Of a stretch of 64,000 nucleotides of DNA, positions 32,801-44,104 are shown in pieces. This DNA comes from Euphorbia lathyris. Lineage: Eukaryota; Streptophyta; Magnoliopsida; Malpighiales; Euphorbiaceae. The DNA is taken from the NCBI RefSeq assembly GCF_963576675.1, contig NC_088911.1, positions 33,130,256-33,194,255 on the forward strand, given 5' to 3'. A program made the translations under genes and the position numbers. Each line of letters starts with the position of its first letter. Positions within the stretch are counted from its first letter, which is position 1. The notes below the pieces were generated by a model, which did no database searches, was not told the DNA's origin, and worked only from the letters and a program-made list of their open reading frames with translations.

Positions 32801-33576
32801 TTGTGGTGGATATGGCAATTAAATCTCTAAATGAAAGGTTTGAGCAATTGAAGATATTTGAAAACTATTTGGATTTTTATATGATTCGAATAAGTTAAAG
32901 TCATTGGATGATAGTGAGTTGAGAGGATGTTGTGCTCATTTTTACTCTACTTTTTCTCATGAAAATTTATCAGATGTTGATTTGGAGGATCTTTATTCTG
33001 AATTGAAAAATTTACAAATGACTCTGCCTACAGAATTGTTATCCGCCACTGAAATTCTTATGTTTGTCAAATCTGCAAATTGTTATCCTAATGTTTCAAT
33101 TGCTTATAGAATTTTATTAATTGTTCTTGTAACATTAGCATCAGCTGAAAGAAGTTTTTCAAAGCTTAAATTAATAAAAACATACTTGAGATCATCAATG
33201 TCGCAGGAAAGGTTGAATGGTTTAGCAACTTTAGCTATTGAGAAGGATATGTTAGGAACTATTAATGTTGATGCTATCATTAATGATTTTGCAACGCAAA
33301 ATGCTAGAAGAAACCACTTCTTATGAGAAATTATATCTTATTTTGTAGGTGAGGCCGTAGGAGGCGATGATTTTTAGAAGAACAAGCGATGATTTTTAGA
33401 AGAATTTTGTATGATAAACGATGACGATAGTAGAATAGTGATCCGAATGCAAAAAAAAAATTAATATTTAAAAATCGATTTTTGAAGGATTTTATTATGT
33501 ATAATTTTTTTTATTATTAAAATGGTCCATATTGCTTATTTTGCCTAGGGCCCCTAAATTCTCAGAACCAGCCCTG
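29807..33576. mobile_element. hAT transposon with its own (decayed) transposase
   Basis: The left end CAGTGCCGGCCCTAGG and the right end, complement CAGGGCTGGTTCTGAG, are flanked by an exact 8-bp ACTACACA (29799-29806 and 33577-33584). A plus-strand TTF/hAT transposase fills 30827-33326. The leader 29900-30800 contains probable introns. It is 3770 bp long, a normal size for an autonomous member, but the gene is broken at several points. Confidence 0.9.
30827..33326 (+). pseudogene. hAT transposase (TTF zinc finger, hATC dimerisation)
   Basis: The order is a Lys-rich head (MLSKKHLYGSEKRKRKKQDE, 30827), an acidic linker, then [20 protein letters not shown] and the TTF zinc region ([41 protein letters not shown]). 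The core ends with [11 protein letters not shown], carrying a catalytic Asp, and GQCYDNGSNMKG. NTRWDSRINSVKAI follows near 32330. The C-terminal hATC domain is at 33060-33326 (VSIAYRILLIVLVTLASAER, the dimer interface). Shifts occur near 31050, 31750, 32150 and 32720, with several stops. It would bind element ends as a dimer and give 8-bp duplications. Confidence 0.85.
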
Positions 33577-33987
33577 ACTACACATGTATCCTCCTAAACC
33601 TCTCTAACTCTTCAACTCTCTTTCTTATAATCTTGTTGCAATTTCCTAATCTATACTATATATAATTACGGAAGCAGAGAGAAATGAGAAGAAGTGTTTT
33701 AGAGGTCTTTTTGATGAGTTGTCAAAGTAGTAAAAAAATCAGATTAAAAATATTTAATTAATTAAAAATAAATATTAAATTAATTAAAAATAACAAATTT
33801 ATATTTATAATATATTAAATAATTACTAGCCTATTAATTAAAATAATAAAAGAAAGCAAGAGTTACGGGAAGATGAAAAAACACAAAGCAAAGGAAATCC
33901 AAAAGTCACAAATAAACTTCTATATAAAGCATGATAGATAATATTTCACCATTATATTCATTGGTCACGATAGATAGTATTTTATTT

Positions 33988-34480
33988 CTGAAGGTAAATA
34001 TTCGATTTTTTTCATATGTTGTAGTTATTTTGTTCTTAATTATGTTGTTGTTTTATTTTTATTAAACAATAGTTGTTATAGTTTCATCTTTCAGATTCAT
34101 TTCTGTTGTTACCCAGGTTCTATACCTCTCGCTATCTTATCCATGTTTTCTTTTTTATTTGTCTTTTTTTTTTCCAAACTGATAGCTTCAATTGAAGAAA
34201 TCCGACAGAAATAGAAGATGCATGAACAACTAAAACCGGAAAACACAAAAGTGTCAAAAATTATAAGAAATTCTTATGTTTCTCAAGGTAATTATTCGAT
34301 TTTTTTTTTCATATGTTGTAGTTATTTTTGTTCTCAATTGTGTTGTTTTCTTTTTTATCAAACAATAGTTGTTATAGTTTCATTTTTCAGAGATGAAATT
34401 CCATTTTGTCGTCCAGGTTCCATACCTCTTGCTACCTTATCCATGTTTTCTTTTTTATTTGTCTTTTTTTTTTCAAAATG
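33988..34480. repeat. Direct duplication inside the Helitron
   Basis: About 33988-34185 and 34280-34478 share 'tcatatgttgtagttatttt', 'aacaatagttgttatagttt' and 'ttatccatgttttctttttt'. The copies are about 290 bp apart. Confidence 0.8.
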
Positions 34481-36447
34481 ATTAAAATAAAGATTTTGTA
34501 AATTTGCATTCTTTTTTATTATATGTTCCTAGGTGTTATCGTTTCGATTGCTAACTCTTAACTAAAATTTAGATTTTCGACTTTATATGAACTCAATTTA
34601 TGAACTTAATTTTTAGTTTTAATTGAAGTTAAATTAATTTTTCTAATTCGGAACATGTTGAAATCCACTCATTTTTTTAGTTTGAGTTTAGCTAATAGAT
34701 CTGGATTGTATTTTTTATTTTTATGCATTTGGTTACAAATAGATATAAAGTTTCACACGATAGTTGTTCATTGAAGTTTGAGACATATTAAATAAAATAT
34801 TAAAGAGATATTGGAATATTATACTTACAATGAAGTTTATTTCAATATAAATTAGGTTATATTATTATTATTATTATTATCAAGAAGTTATGTTTTCCCA
34901 ATTTTCTAGACAAGGAGATTGTAAGCGTCTAATACGCTTGATAAGATGTTTATTCTTGAAGAATGTGGATTATGCTAGATAAAAATTCAAAATCAAGGTA
35001 AATAAAAATAAATTTTGATGCTCAAAATCCTAAAAATGTACATTAATTATGGATATTGAGATAATTGCTTTTGCAACATTGGCTTATATAATTTTTAACT
35101 ATTATATTATGGTTCGTACAAAATTGTTAGTATTTCAAGAGTTTTTAACAGATGAAAATGAAATATGATCATAGGACAAATTATTGAAAAATATTAATTA
35201 AGAAAATATTATTATTTGAATCTCTTCAAATTCTCAAATGTTGAGCATAATGATTCTAATTAATATAATTAATTTCACATATTAATTATAAAACGTTTTT
35301 TTTTTGTATTGAGTGGTTACAGTTGCGATTTAATTCTATTTAACTAAAATTAATTTATGGACTTAATACTTCATTAAGAAAAAATAAAATGTTTAATTAA
35401 TGGGCAAAAAATATTTTCACTCTCCTCTTTATACGCTTATGTCTCGACATTCTCTCTTATTTTCAAAAAAAAAAAAACCCGAGAGGAAGATGGTTCTCTC
35501 CTAATTATCTTTTTCGTCCCTTCATTTTTTTTTCAATTCTATTGTTTGTTTTTCTTACTTGCAAAATTCAAGAATATATAATTATTAGAAAATATTAATG
35601 AAGTCAAATAAGTGATATCTGCGAGTATGACTGATATTCTATATAGTGAAAGAATGAAGAACAAATTGATCGAATGTCGCGATGAGATATTACGAGATGA
35701 AAATAGGAGAAATCATCATCTTAAACTGATTCAATTAGATATATTGGGTTATTGTAGCAGAATGAATAATTGAATTCGAATACTTAGTGATCATGAAATT
35801 CCATTAACCAAAATAATTATCATCAAAATGAATTTGTGACTAATTCTTACGAATTTTTTTTTTTATATGTAACATATTGAATTGATAAAATTTCTTCATA
35901 TGCAACATTAGAAAAGTATTGATTGTAATAGTTTATAGAATAATATATTGATGTTGCTTCCATTTTAACATAGATTGTAATTCTTTTGTATCATATATAT
36001 AATATTTAATTTTAATTGTAGTTTAATTCAATTTTTGTTTAACCTATATTGTAATTCTTTTGTATCGTAAATATAATATTTAATTTTAATTATAGTTTAA
36101 TTCAATTTTTGGTTTTTTATTATATTTTAAAATATTTCTTAATTAATCTGTTATTTTATTATTATTGTTTCACAAAATATTTGAAATATGAAAATGTATT
36201 AAAATTCCTAAAAAGTACAAATCATTGAATTTTGTAAAAATAAATAAATCATTCATCTTTAGTTAAAATTCTATAAAAAAAAGTAGTCAATTATTTTTAA
36301 AGTTAATTTAATTTGAATTATCATTAAAAAATATATATTAATTTCAAATATACATAATATAAATTTTTTTCATAGCATGATATAAAATTATTTAAAAATA
36401 AATATGTCAATTTATTTATTTATTTAAATTATATAAAAGTTTCATAC

Positions 36448-36464
36448 CCCGTGCATCGCACGGG
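36448..36464. terminator. Helitron 3' hairpin
   Basis: Perfect 7-bp stem with a 3-base loop close to the CTAG end. It is the termination signal of rolling-circle transposition. Confidence 0.85.
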
Positions 36465-36475
36465 TTTTCGACTAG

Positions 36476-36823
36476 TAATAATAATAATAATCACTAGATA
36501 GTTGAAAGTTTTTTAAATAGAAATTCACTCCTTCAAGTTTTCATATGAATTTGATCCTAACAAGCATAGCAAAAAAAAAAAACATAACCAGAATAAAAAA
36601 AACATCAATTCCTAATAGAATTTACTAAGATAAAACTTTAACATAATCTTGAGTTGTTTCTTCTCCTTCATCATCTAGAAATTTATTTAAATCAAATTTA
36701 TTAACAGAATATTCATCCAAAATCTTCTTTACAGGGTCTAACTCATAATCTTCTTATTTCTTCTCAAAATATTTTTTTATTTCTCCATGTTTGCTGCTCA
36801 AGTTTTTTTATTAACGTTTTTAT
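36476..36823. other. Spacer with a short minus-strand coding-like stretch
   Basis: Between about 36770 and 36630 the minus strand reads LDPVKKILDEYSVNKFDLNK and LDDEGEETTQDYVKVLS, then a stop. Composition and length suggest the end of a gene, but I do not recognise it. One stop lies upstream. The CACTA element 2 insertion at 36827 may have separated it from its 5' part. Confidence 0.35.
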
Positions 36824-37230
36824 TATCACTATGTCATTTTTCCTTTCGTATGATAAAAGATACATGACAGATATTTGTTTTCGTGTCGTCTAATTATTTT
36901 TCGTGACCGTATATTAAAATAATGTCATCTGAAAGCTTAAATATAAACCAGCTCAATTAACATGTGGCCTTCCGATGACAATTCTGTCATCAAAAGAAAA
37001 CGCGCGTTTAATTCAAAATTTACTTAATCATCATATGACACTTGTGATAAATGACTCTCATGGTATTCAGAAAACAAAAAAAAAAAGCAGCAAATGAAAT
37101 TTCACTTACACGGCCAACTAAAACAGATCCCAAATTTAAGGCGCTCAATACGTTTGACTGAAATTTCACATCTCATATATAAACCATCTCTCTCATCCCA
37201 AATCCCAAATTAGGTTTCGCCTGCAGCGCA

Positions 37231-39380
37231 TGTCAAACCCGATCCAAAATTGAATCGAATATGACAGTGAGACATTGCCACAGACGTGAACGAGTCGGAA
37301 GTAACATCTCACAATCAAATATTAAGAATTACAAATCTTGTTTGAACTTACAAACATTTTCTACATATACTTTTACATTTGTAAAAGGTCGAAAATCATT
37401 TATAATTTCTAATTACGAATCCTTTCCTTGTGCGTTTTACCAAAATGAGTTCGAAACATAGAAAATTACTCCATTTCTAACATGTTAACTTTTAATTTGC
37501 CTAATCTCACAAACTAACACCATAATTGGATATTCAAACCAAAATCCGGCATACCACAACTTCTTTATCCTTTCACAATTGGCAACTCGGTTGCCTAAAC
37601 ATTCACAAGCACAAAACAAACCTATATCTACATGTACAAAATGGTATGCAATACCCTAGAAGACGACTTGGACAATTGTGGCCGTATCCAATCCTCGCCC
37701 TAGTGTCGAACACTTCCCTCAGTACCTCGTACTTCTTCGCCTAAAAACATTAAAATATTTAAAAATATGAGACAAAAATCTCAGTAAGCAACTATCAACT
37801 ATAAAAACTAGTTTTTACGTAAAATAGCTATATGTATACATTTGTGAAAACATTTAACCAAACCAAACCTTAAACTTATTAACTTGTAAACAACATCCAA
37901 TTAAAACAGAATTTTAATCAATAACCTCAAATCAAACTTAATCAAAACACAACGATTCTTATGTAAACATTTACTAAAAACCGAAGTTCGAATCAAATTC
38001 AATATCGTATCCATCACCGAGTATCCCCTCGTAAATCAATCCACAACACGCAAACATAATCGAGACGTCTCTTTAACCATGCCTAATCCCGTATTGGTCT
38101 TACCCAACACTTCGCTGCCAATACCCGACTAGGTCTTTAGACTGTGTACACAGGCCATGTTCCTCACTGAATATGGTCTTCAAATATCAAACCACCCGTC
38201 CGGACTACTCCTGATGGATACAAACTTTACCTAAAATCCAACCAACTTCAATTGTATACATTTTCTCATCAAATAGATCAAACTTTACTACAATCATCAA
38301 TAAATCGAAATCCAACATTTACTGAACCAAAATAGCAATTGAACCCCTGAAGAAATCCAATTTAACACCAATTGACCAAAATATCATTAAAACCCTTAAA
38401 GAAATCCAATTGAACACTAATTGAACCAAAATAACATTAAAACGCTTAAAGAAATCCAATTGAACACTAATTGAACCAAAATAACATTAAAACCCTTAAA
38501 CAAATTCAAATCACATCAATTGAACCCAAATAACACTTAAACCCTTAAGAAAACCAATTCAACATCAATTGAACTAAATATCCCTTAAGAAAACCAATTC
38601 AACATCAATTGAACCAAATAATAATCAAACTCTTAAGAAAATCAATTCAACATCAAGGTATGAATTAAAATAGTCCAAAATTATCATTGTGAACTCATTT
38701 CCTTCAAACTTGAACACAAACTCAAATCAACAACCAATACTCAAATCATTTCTAAGAAAACCCTTAGGAGACAAATTCATGAAATTTTATAGCTCAATAT
38801 ACATATATTTATACATGCAAACCAAAACTAATTGATAGTTACTTACCTTAGCCTAAATTTGAGAACAACACCACCAAAACCCTAAATATGTCCCAAATCT
38901 GCCTAGCCCGTATTCTTTGTACACTACTCCAAATCAAAATCCCTCGGTCAGAAGTTTCTTCTATATGTCTAGAGTCTCCAGTTAAAATTTGAGGTGATTT
39001 GGACGGTTAGATCTCCAGCAACACTCAAAATGGTGGAGTTGCCCTGTTTTTGGTGGTGGTTGAAGGTGGAGGAGAAAGGAGAGAAAATGGAGAAGAAGGA
39101 TGTAGAAGCTCAATGTTTATGATCTAAATGATCATAATTCACAAAATAAGGCTTTATAATATATAGCCCACTATAATGATTGTAAAATATCATTTTTGGT
39201 CCCCCAAAACCCAATTTCTTTTTAAAATTCACTTTAAACTTATAATCACTTCTAAAAATATGCAATTACCCTCTAAACTATACCCGTAACATCCAATTAA
39301 TCGACTAATCCTAAAACGAATATAATATAACTTAGGTTTTGGGGTATAATAAAGAAAAAATTAAGGACACGGACGTGACA
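37231..39380 (-). mobile_element. Solo LTR, Ty3/gypsy chromovirus-like
   Basis: TGTCA...TGACA ends are flanked by an exact 5-bp GCGCA (37226-37230 and 39381-39385). No internal domain, primer site or polypurine tract is present, so it is a solo LTR left by recombination, or a non-coding element. In minus orientation it starts TGTCACGTCCGTG and contains 'gcttactgagatttttgtctca', a phrase like the LTR transcript-end region of some plant chromoviruses. Orientation and family are inference. It interrupts the 5' part of the conserved block in CACTA element 2. Confidence 0.7.
38349..38657. repeat. 50-bp tandem repeat in the solo LTR
   Basis: About six copies of a unit containing 'gaaatccaattgaacac' and 'aattgaaccaaaataacatt' and ending 'aaaaccctt'. 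Later copies diverge and shorten to about 40-48 bp. Confidence 0.85.
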
Positions 39381-39385
39381 GCGCA

Positions 39386-39900
39386 GACTTCATCTCTCTC
39401 ACCCCTCCCTTTGACTATCTCTGGTTACTTTCTATATGCAAATCACTGGGACTGAGATTGAAACACGATAATGGTAAGCCATATTTACTTCATTCCTCGA
39501 TGTATTAGAGTTTTATTGCTCCTTAATCTATCTTTTTCTTATCCGTTTTACTCTTGTGTATGTGGATTTCAGCAGTTGGAATATGGATCTATATTAATTT
39601 TCAGACTTACCGTTGAAAAGGTTAGATCTTTCGCTTAGATACACTGATTTTACTGTATTCATTGTTAGATTCACTAATGAAAAGCTTGGGTCTTTATCTT
39701 ACAGGTGGGTAATATACTTCGTGATGCTGTTGTGGGTGATGCTGAGATAGGTAGATCTTGCTCTTTATATTTACAAATATTATTAACATTAGGGATTATG
39801 AACTGATCTGATTCCTTTTTATTTGAACATAATATTTGCAGGGATAGTAAAGGAAGGTTGGTTGAAGAGATGGTTAATTAGTTGATGCTTATAACATGGG
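39386..39900 (+). other. CACTA element 2 copy of the shared gene-like block
   Basis: It aligns with 27100-27525 read on the opposite strand: 'atgcaaatcactggga', GTAAGCC at about 39474, 'ggatttcagcagttggaat' near 39567, 'gaaaagcttgggtctttatctt' near 39680, and 'cataatatttgcaggg' near 39830. In addition it has an exon-like piece after 'ttacag' near 39705 (VGNILRDAVVGDAEI) that is deleted in element 1. Stops are present, so this copy looks decayed. Confidence 0.5.
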
Positions 39901-40330
39901 AAGATTTCTTTAACTTATTGAGTATATGTATGTGATTGAATGTTATCTCATTGAGTATGTGTATGAAGCTTGTATGAATATGTATGTGCATAAAGCTTGT
40001 ATTGGTATGAACTGATTTCACTTGTATACCTTAACCAGACATGAATATGTAGTAAAGGGTTGTGTATGAAGCATAGTCATATAGTGAAGGGTAGTGTATG
40101 GATCATAGTGGGTTATATTGGTATGAACTGATTGGTTGAATACTTTAGCCAGACATGAATATGTAGTGAAGGGTTGTGTATGAAGTATAGTCATATAGTT
40201 GTGTATGAAGCATAGTCATATATGAAGTATATATAGTAAAGGGATATATCTATTTCATTGAAATATATGTGAGTTATATAATATGAATTGATTTTGTTTG
40301 TATACTTTAGTTAGACATGAGTATGTGTAT
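39901..40330. repeat. Degenerate tandem repeat of CACTA element 2
   Basis: Repeated phrases 'ggtatgaactgatt', 'agacatgaatatgtagt', 'gggttgtgtatgaag' and 'catagtcatatag' occur at intervals of about 40-130 bp. The tract continues at 54306 beyond the Athila insertion. Confidence 0.75.
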
Positions 40331-41612
40331 TGTTAGGCATGAAATTGACTAAGATTAACAGATAATTTATAAGGGAATTCAGGTAATTTTTATATCATTT
40401 TGTAAGGAATAAGGGCTAATTAATGTCCTTGTGCAGATAAGCAAAGAAAAATGCTAAACTCGCTGGAAACAGCTTGTTTCGCTAATGCCAATGAGGAGTG
40501 GAGCCTTACTTGTATCCAGCGGTTAAACGCCGGATTATCCAATGACGGACAGCGACAGATCGTTGGTGGCAGTGAAAGGAAAGTGGCAGGAGGGCAGGTG
40601 AAAGTGTGTGGCGATGGGATTGCCCAAAGTAGCATGATGATTTGAAGTCTCACCCCCTTGAGTGTTCAAGGGTTAATCTAAAAGTTAATCATTTCTTTAG
40701 TTTGATAATTGTAGTAAGTAGTTGACTTTGTTGTAAGAAGGGTACGAAAGTTTTACCAATTTTGGACAGTCTCGGTCTTTTCCCTTTAAATAGGAAAAGC
40801 AGAGAAGGTTTATCGGATATATTTTATTTTCTTAGCTTTAGTTTTTTAACAAGTAGAATAGAAGGAGAAGAGAGCTCTCATTGAGTCTCAAGCTGTAACA
40901 ACAACCTTCCTCTGCTCACTGCTCGATATGAGTGAGTAGACATTTTGAACGGGCACGGCATGGCCGGCCCGGTGATGTAAGTTTTACAACGTTTTAATGA
41001 TATTTAGTATTTTGCCAATGTTGTGATCAATGAGGATTTAACTTTCTTGCGTAAGCATGTATGTATGTGTTAGATGAATGTTAGGACACTGCTTTCATCT
41101 TCACCGATATCTCTATTGATCTCCCAACTTCGAAGCTGACAAGTTAGAAGGTTGTGTCGAGGGTTTTCTCATCTAGAAATGCAGTTTTGTTCTTAATGCT
41201 AGAAAGAACGTATCTTTAGGATGCTAAAGATGTTAGTAAATCTTAGGAGTTTGAGAACACACGACAGTTGACTCAAACTCACTCGAAAACTGATACTTTG
41301 GCTTCGTTGGCATTATCTTTTATTCATCGAATGTTGTAAGATGTAACACACCGTGTTCGGTCATGTAAAGCCTGTTCTCTTCCTTTAATCGTTGAAAAGT
41401 AACCTTATTTCCTTGATTGAGTATCCTGCCTGAGTCACTAAAACAACCAATATCAAACAAACAACCATAAAGGAAGCCACTTGTATAACACACACTGTTT
41501 AGCAACAATTTCTCTTATTTATTTGTATCACAATCCCTGTGGAGACGATACTCACTTATCACTTTATTACTTGTATCTAGTGCACTTGCTAGAGTCTGTT
41601 TACAGGACAACA
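40331..41612 (+). repeat. 5' LTR of the Athila-like element
   Basis: TG...CA ends. 'ctttaaatagg' near 40785-40800 is a candidate TATA region. 'ggccggcccgg' near 40960 marks a short GC-rich palindrome. ORF-like frames within it are repeated in the other LTR and are not genes. Confidence 0.93.
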
Positions 41613-41618
41613 AGTTTT

Positions 41619-41636
41619 TAGCGCCGTTGCCGGGGA
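41619..41636 (+). promoter_or_regulatory. Primer binding site (tRNA-Asp type)
   Basis: TAGCGCCGTTGCCGGGGA, six bases after the LTR, matches the usual Athila primer site TGGCGCC... with one mismatch at its second base. Confidence 0.8.
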
Positions 41637-43597
41637 TTGAGAGCAACAAATTTATAGCTGAAATTTCTGTAAAACAGGGTGTTTTTAATCTGTGTGTTAA
41701 GGCGTGCAGGAAAAAAAAGGGTCATTTTTTCTCGTTTATGCGTAGAGCTGCACCTCCTGTTTTTCCTATCGATCTCGAATTAGAGAGAACGTGTAGACGA
41801 AACAAAGCGGGAGCTCGACGTGCTAGACAAAGAGAAAGGCAAAGAGAGAGAAGAATGGCTGGAAGGGAAGGACCAGAACAACCAGTTCCACCAAACCAAG
41901 AAGAGGAGGGAGAAAATAATAACCCTCCTGTGATGAGAATCAGAGACTACTCTAGGCCAACTACCGAGGGACACTCATCGTGTATCGTATTGCCCAACGA
42001 GGGAAACAACATGTTCGAAGTAAAAGGGTCCATGATACAAATGATCCAAGCCTCGGTGCAATTTAATGGGTTTCAATCTGAAGATCCTAATGGGCATCTT
42101 CAAGAATTCATTACCTTGTGCAACACATTCAGGTCGAACAGAGGTGTCTCTGATGATGTGATCAGATTAAAGCTTTTCCCTTTTTCACTAAGGGATAAAG
42201 CAAAAACATGGCTGCGGAATTTACAGCCTGGAACGATCACGAGTTGGGAAGAAATGGCACGAGCTTTTCTAATGAAGTATTTTCCGCCTCGACAAGCCAT
42301 TAAGCTACGAAATGAAGTGTCACGCTTCATACAGGATGAAGATGAGTCGTTGGCAGAAGCATGGGAAAGATACAAGGAGCTGCTCAGAAGGGTGCCAAAT
42401 CATGGTATCCCCATGTGGATGCAAATGCAAAATTTTTACAATGGCGCGACCAACGTTTACAAAATCCAGATCGAATCTATCGCGAATGGTAACCCGGAAG
42501 ATCTAGAGCCACAAGCTTTATATGACCTAATAGAGAAAGTGGTCAGCATGAGTTACAACTGGCATTCGTCACGAAGTGAAGGAAAAAGGACAGGAAACGA
42601 GGATGTCATTTCAAAACTAACAAGCCAAGTAGAACAGCTTACCCGGCAGCTGGGAAAGATAAATGTCTCGTCCATTCACAATGAACCGCCATTTAGTGAA
42701 CCACCATTCACTGAAAGTTGTGGTTTTTGTGGAGGAGCTCATTTCAATATCAACTGTCCTGGAGTAAAGCAAGGAAAAGGCACATGGGCTGAATGCGACT
42801 ACACAGGGTACAATCAGAGGAATCAGCCCAACCGTTACTCTAACACTTACAACTCGGAAACAAGGAACCATCCAAATTTTGGATGGACAGGCCAATCGGA
42901 CCAGCAAGGATAGTATCAAGAGCAGCCGAGGTATCAACAACAGCAAGGAGGACATTACCAAAGATAACCTCAGCAGCATTATAAGCAACCTGTGCCACAA
43001 AAGGAAGAAGTCGAACCAGATATGAAAACAATGATGATGCAGTTCATGAAACGGACGCATGCATCGATCAAGAATCTGGAAACACAAGTCCACCAGATCG
43101 CCGCGTCCACATCAAAAGGAAAAGGAATAATGCCGAGCAATACTGAGCCAAATCCTAAAGGCGACGTCATGGCAATCACCTTGAGGTCTGGTAAGGAAAC
43201 TCAACCAGTCGTTTTATCTAACAAAGAGGCTGAGCGTGCAGGAACATCCAAAGAGGCTGAAGGGGAACTGGAACAAGCTGTTCCTGGAAATGAAGAAACG
43301 AGGAAGGATAACCAAGCAAGTAAGCCAAATCAAGAGGAGGAAAGGGCTTGTAAACCACCACAGCCGTATGTCCCACCGGTGCCATATCCAACACGGCTGA
43401 TCAACAAGAAGTTGGAGGAGCAGAATTCTAAAGTGTTGGACACTTTGAGGAAATTGCACATCAACATACCTTTTGTGGAAGCACTGGCACAGATGCCGAC
43501 ATACGCAAAATTCCTCAAAGATATCTTGTCGAACAAGAAGAAACTGGAGAACATTTCCATGATACAACTCAACAGAGACTGTTCGTCCATACTCTAA
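41627..43597 (+). pseudogene. Athila gag polyprotein
   Basis: The first 428 codons are open (41627-42913). An Arg-rich head (RRARQRERQRERRM) is followed by the retrotransposon gag core (LKLFPFSLRDKAKTWLRNLQ, SWEEMARAFLMKYFPPRQAI, RRVPNHGIPMWMQMQNFYNG) and a zinc knuckle CGFCGGAHFNINC. After TAG at 42911 and a further TAA near 42967 the same frame continues with a Gln-rich tract and a conserved block (VPYPTRLINKKLEEQ, INIPFVEALAQMPTYAKFLK) to TAA at 43595. The product would form the particle. The start may be an internal ATG, since 41627 overlaps the primer site. Confidence 0.88.
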
Positions 43598-44104
43598 AAC
43601 AAGCAGCAGCTTCCAAAGAAGCTAAAAGATCCAGGGAGTTTTTCGATTCCTTGTTCAATTGGGAAGCTGACTATTGAAAATGCACTTTGTGATCTAGGAG
43701 CTAGCATAAACCTAATGCCATATTCTGTGTATGCACAACTCGGGTTAGGAGAACCACAACCCACTCGTATGTCTATTCAATTAGCTGATCGTTCTGTATG
43801 CTATCCTAGGGGAGTAGTAGAAGACGTGTTAGTCCAAGTAGGAAAATTCATTTTGCCCGTTGATTTCATTATAATGGATATTGACGAAGATTTGCATGTC
43901 CCTATTATCCTAGGAAGACCATTTCTAGCAACAGGAAAAGCATTGATAGATGTAGGAGAGGGAAAGTTATTCTTAAGGATAAATGGTGAGGAAGTGATAT
44001 TTAAAATGAATGAAGCAATGAGGCGTGCGAATAATAATGATGACACTTGCTGTTTCTTAGATGATTTTCAGAGTCTTACTACTTTCAGGAACAGGACACA
44101 TTAG
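43598..44104 (+). pseudogene. Athila aspartic protease region
   Basis: The same frame as gag continues after the stop at 43595. PCSIGKLTIENALCDLGASI holds the active-site motif in its Athila form (DLGA), followed by MPYSVYAQLGLGE and the flap-like IILGRPFLATGKALIDVGEG. It ends at a TAG at 44102 after what looks like a one-base shift near 44085, since the pol frame already fits at about 44090. It would cleave the gag-pol precursor. Confidence 0.85.

Larger units (their letters stand above)
33650..36475 (+). mobile_element. Helitron, non-autonomous
   Basis: The 5' end TCTATACTATATATAATTACGG follows an A (33649). The 3' end is CTAG (36472-36475) followed by T, the A/T insertion site of Helitrons with no duplication. 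A 7-bp stem hairpin (CCCGTGC ATC GCACGGG, 36448-36464) lies 7 bp before CTAG, the required 3' signal. No Rep/helicase is seen. The interior is AT-rich with internal direct repeats, and one segment has a second copy at 55757-56810. Confidence 0.85.

Noticed and set aside
40451..40645. 64-codon frame in the 5' LTR, with a near copy at 50836-51018
   Set aside because: The conservation is explained by LTR identity; it is not a separate gene.
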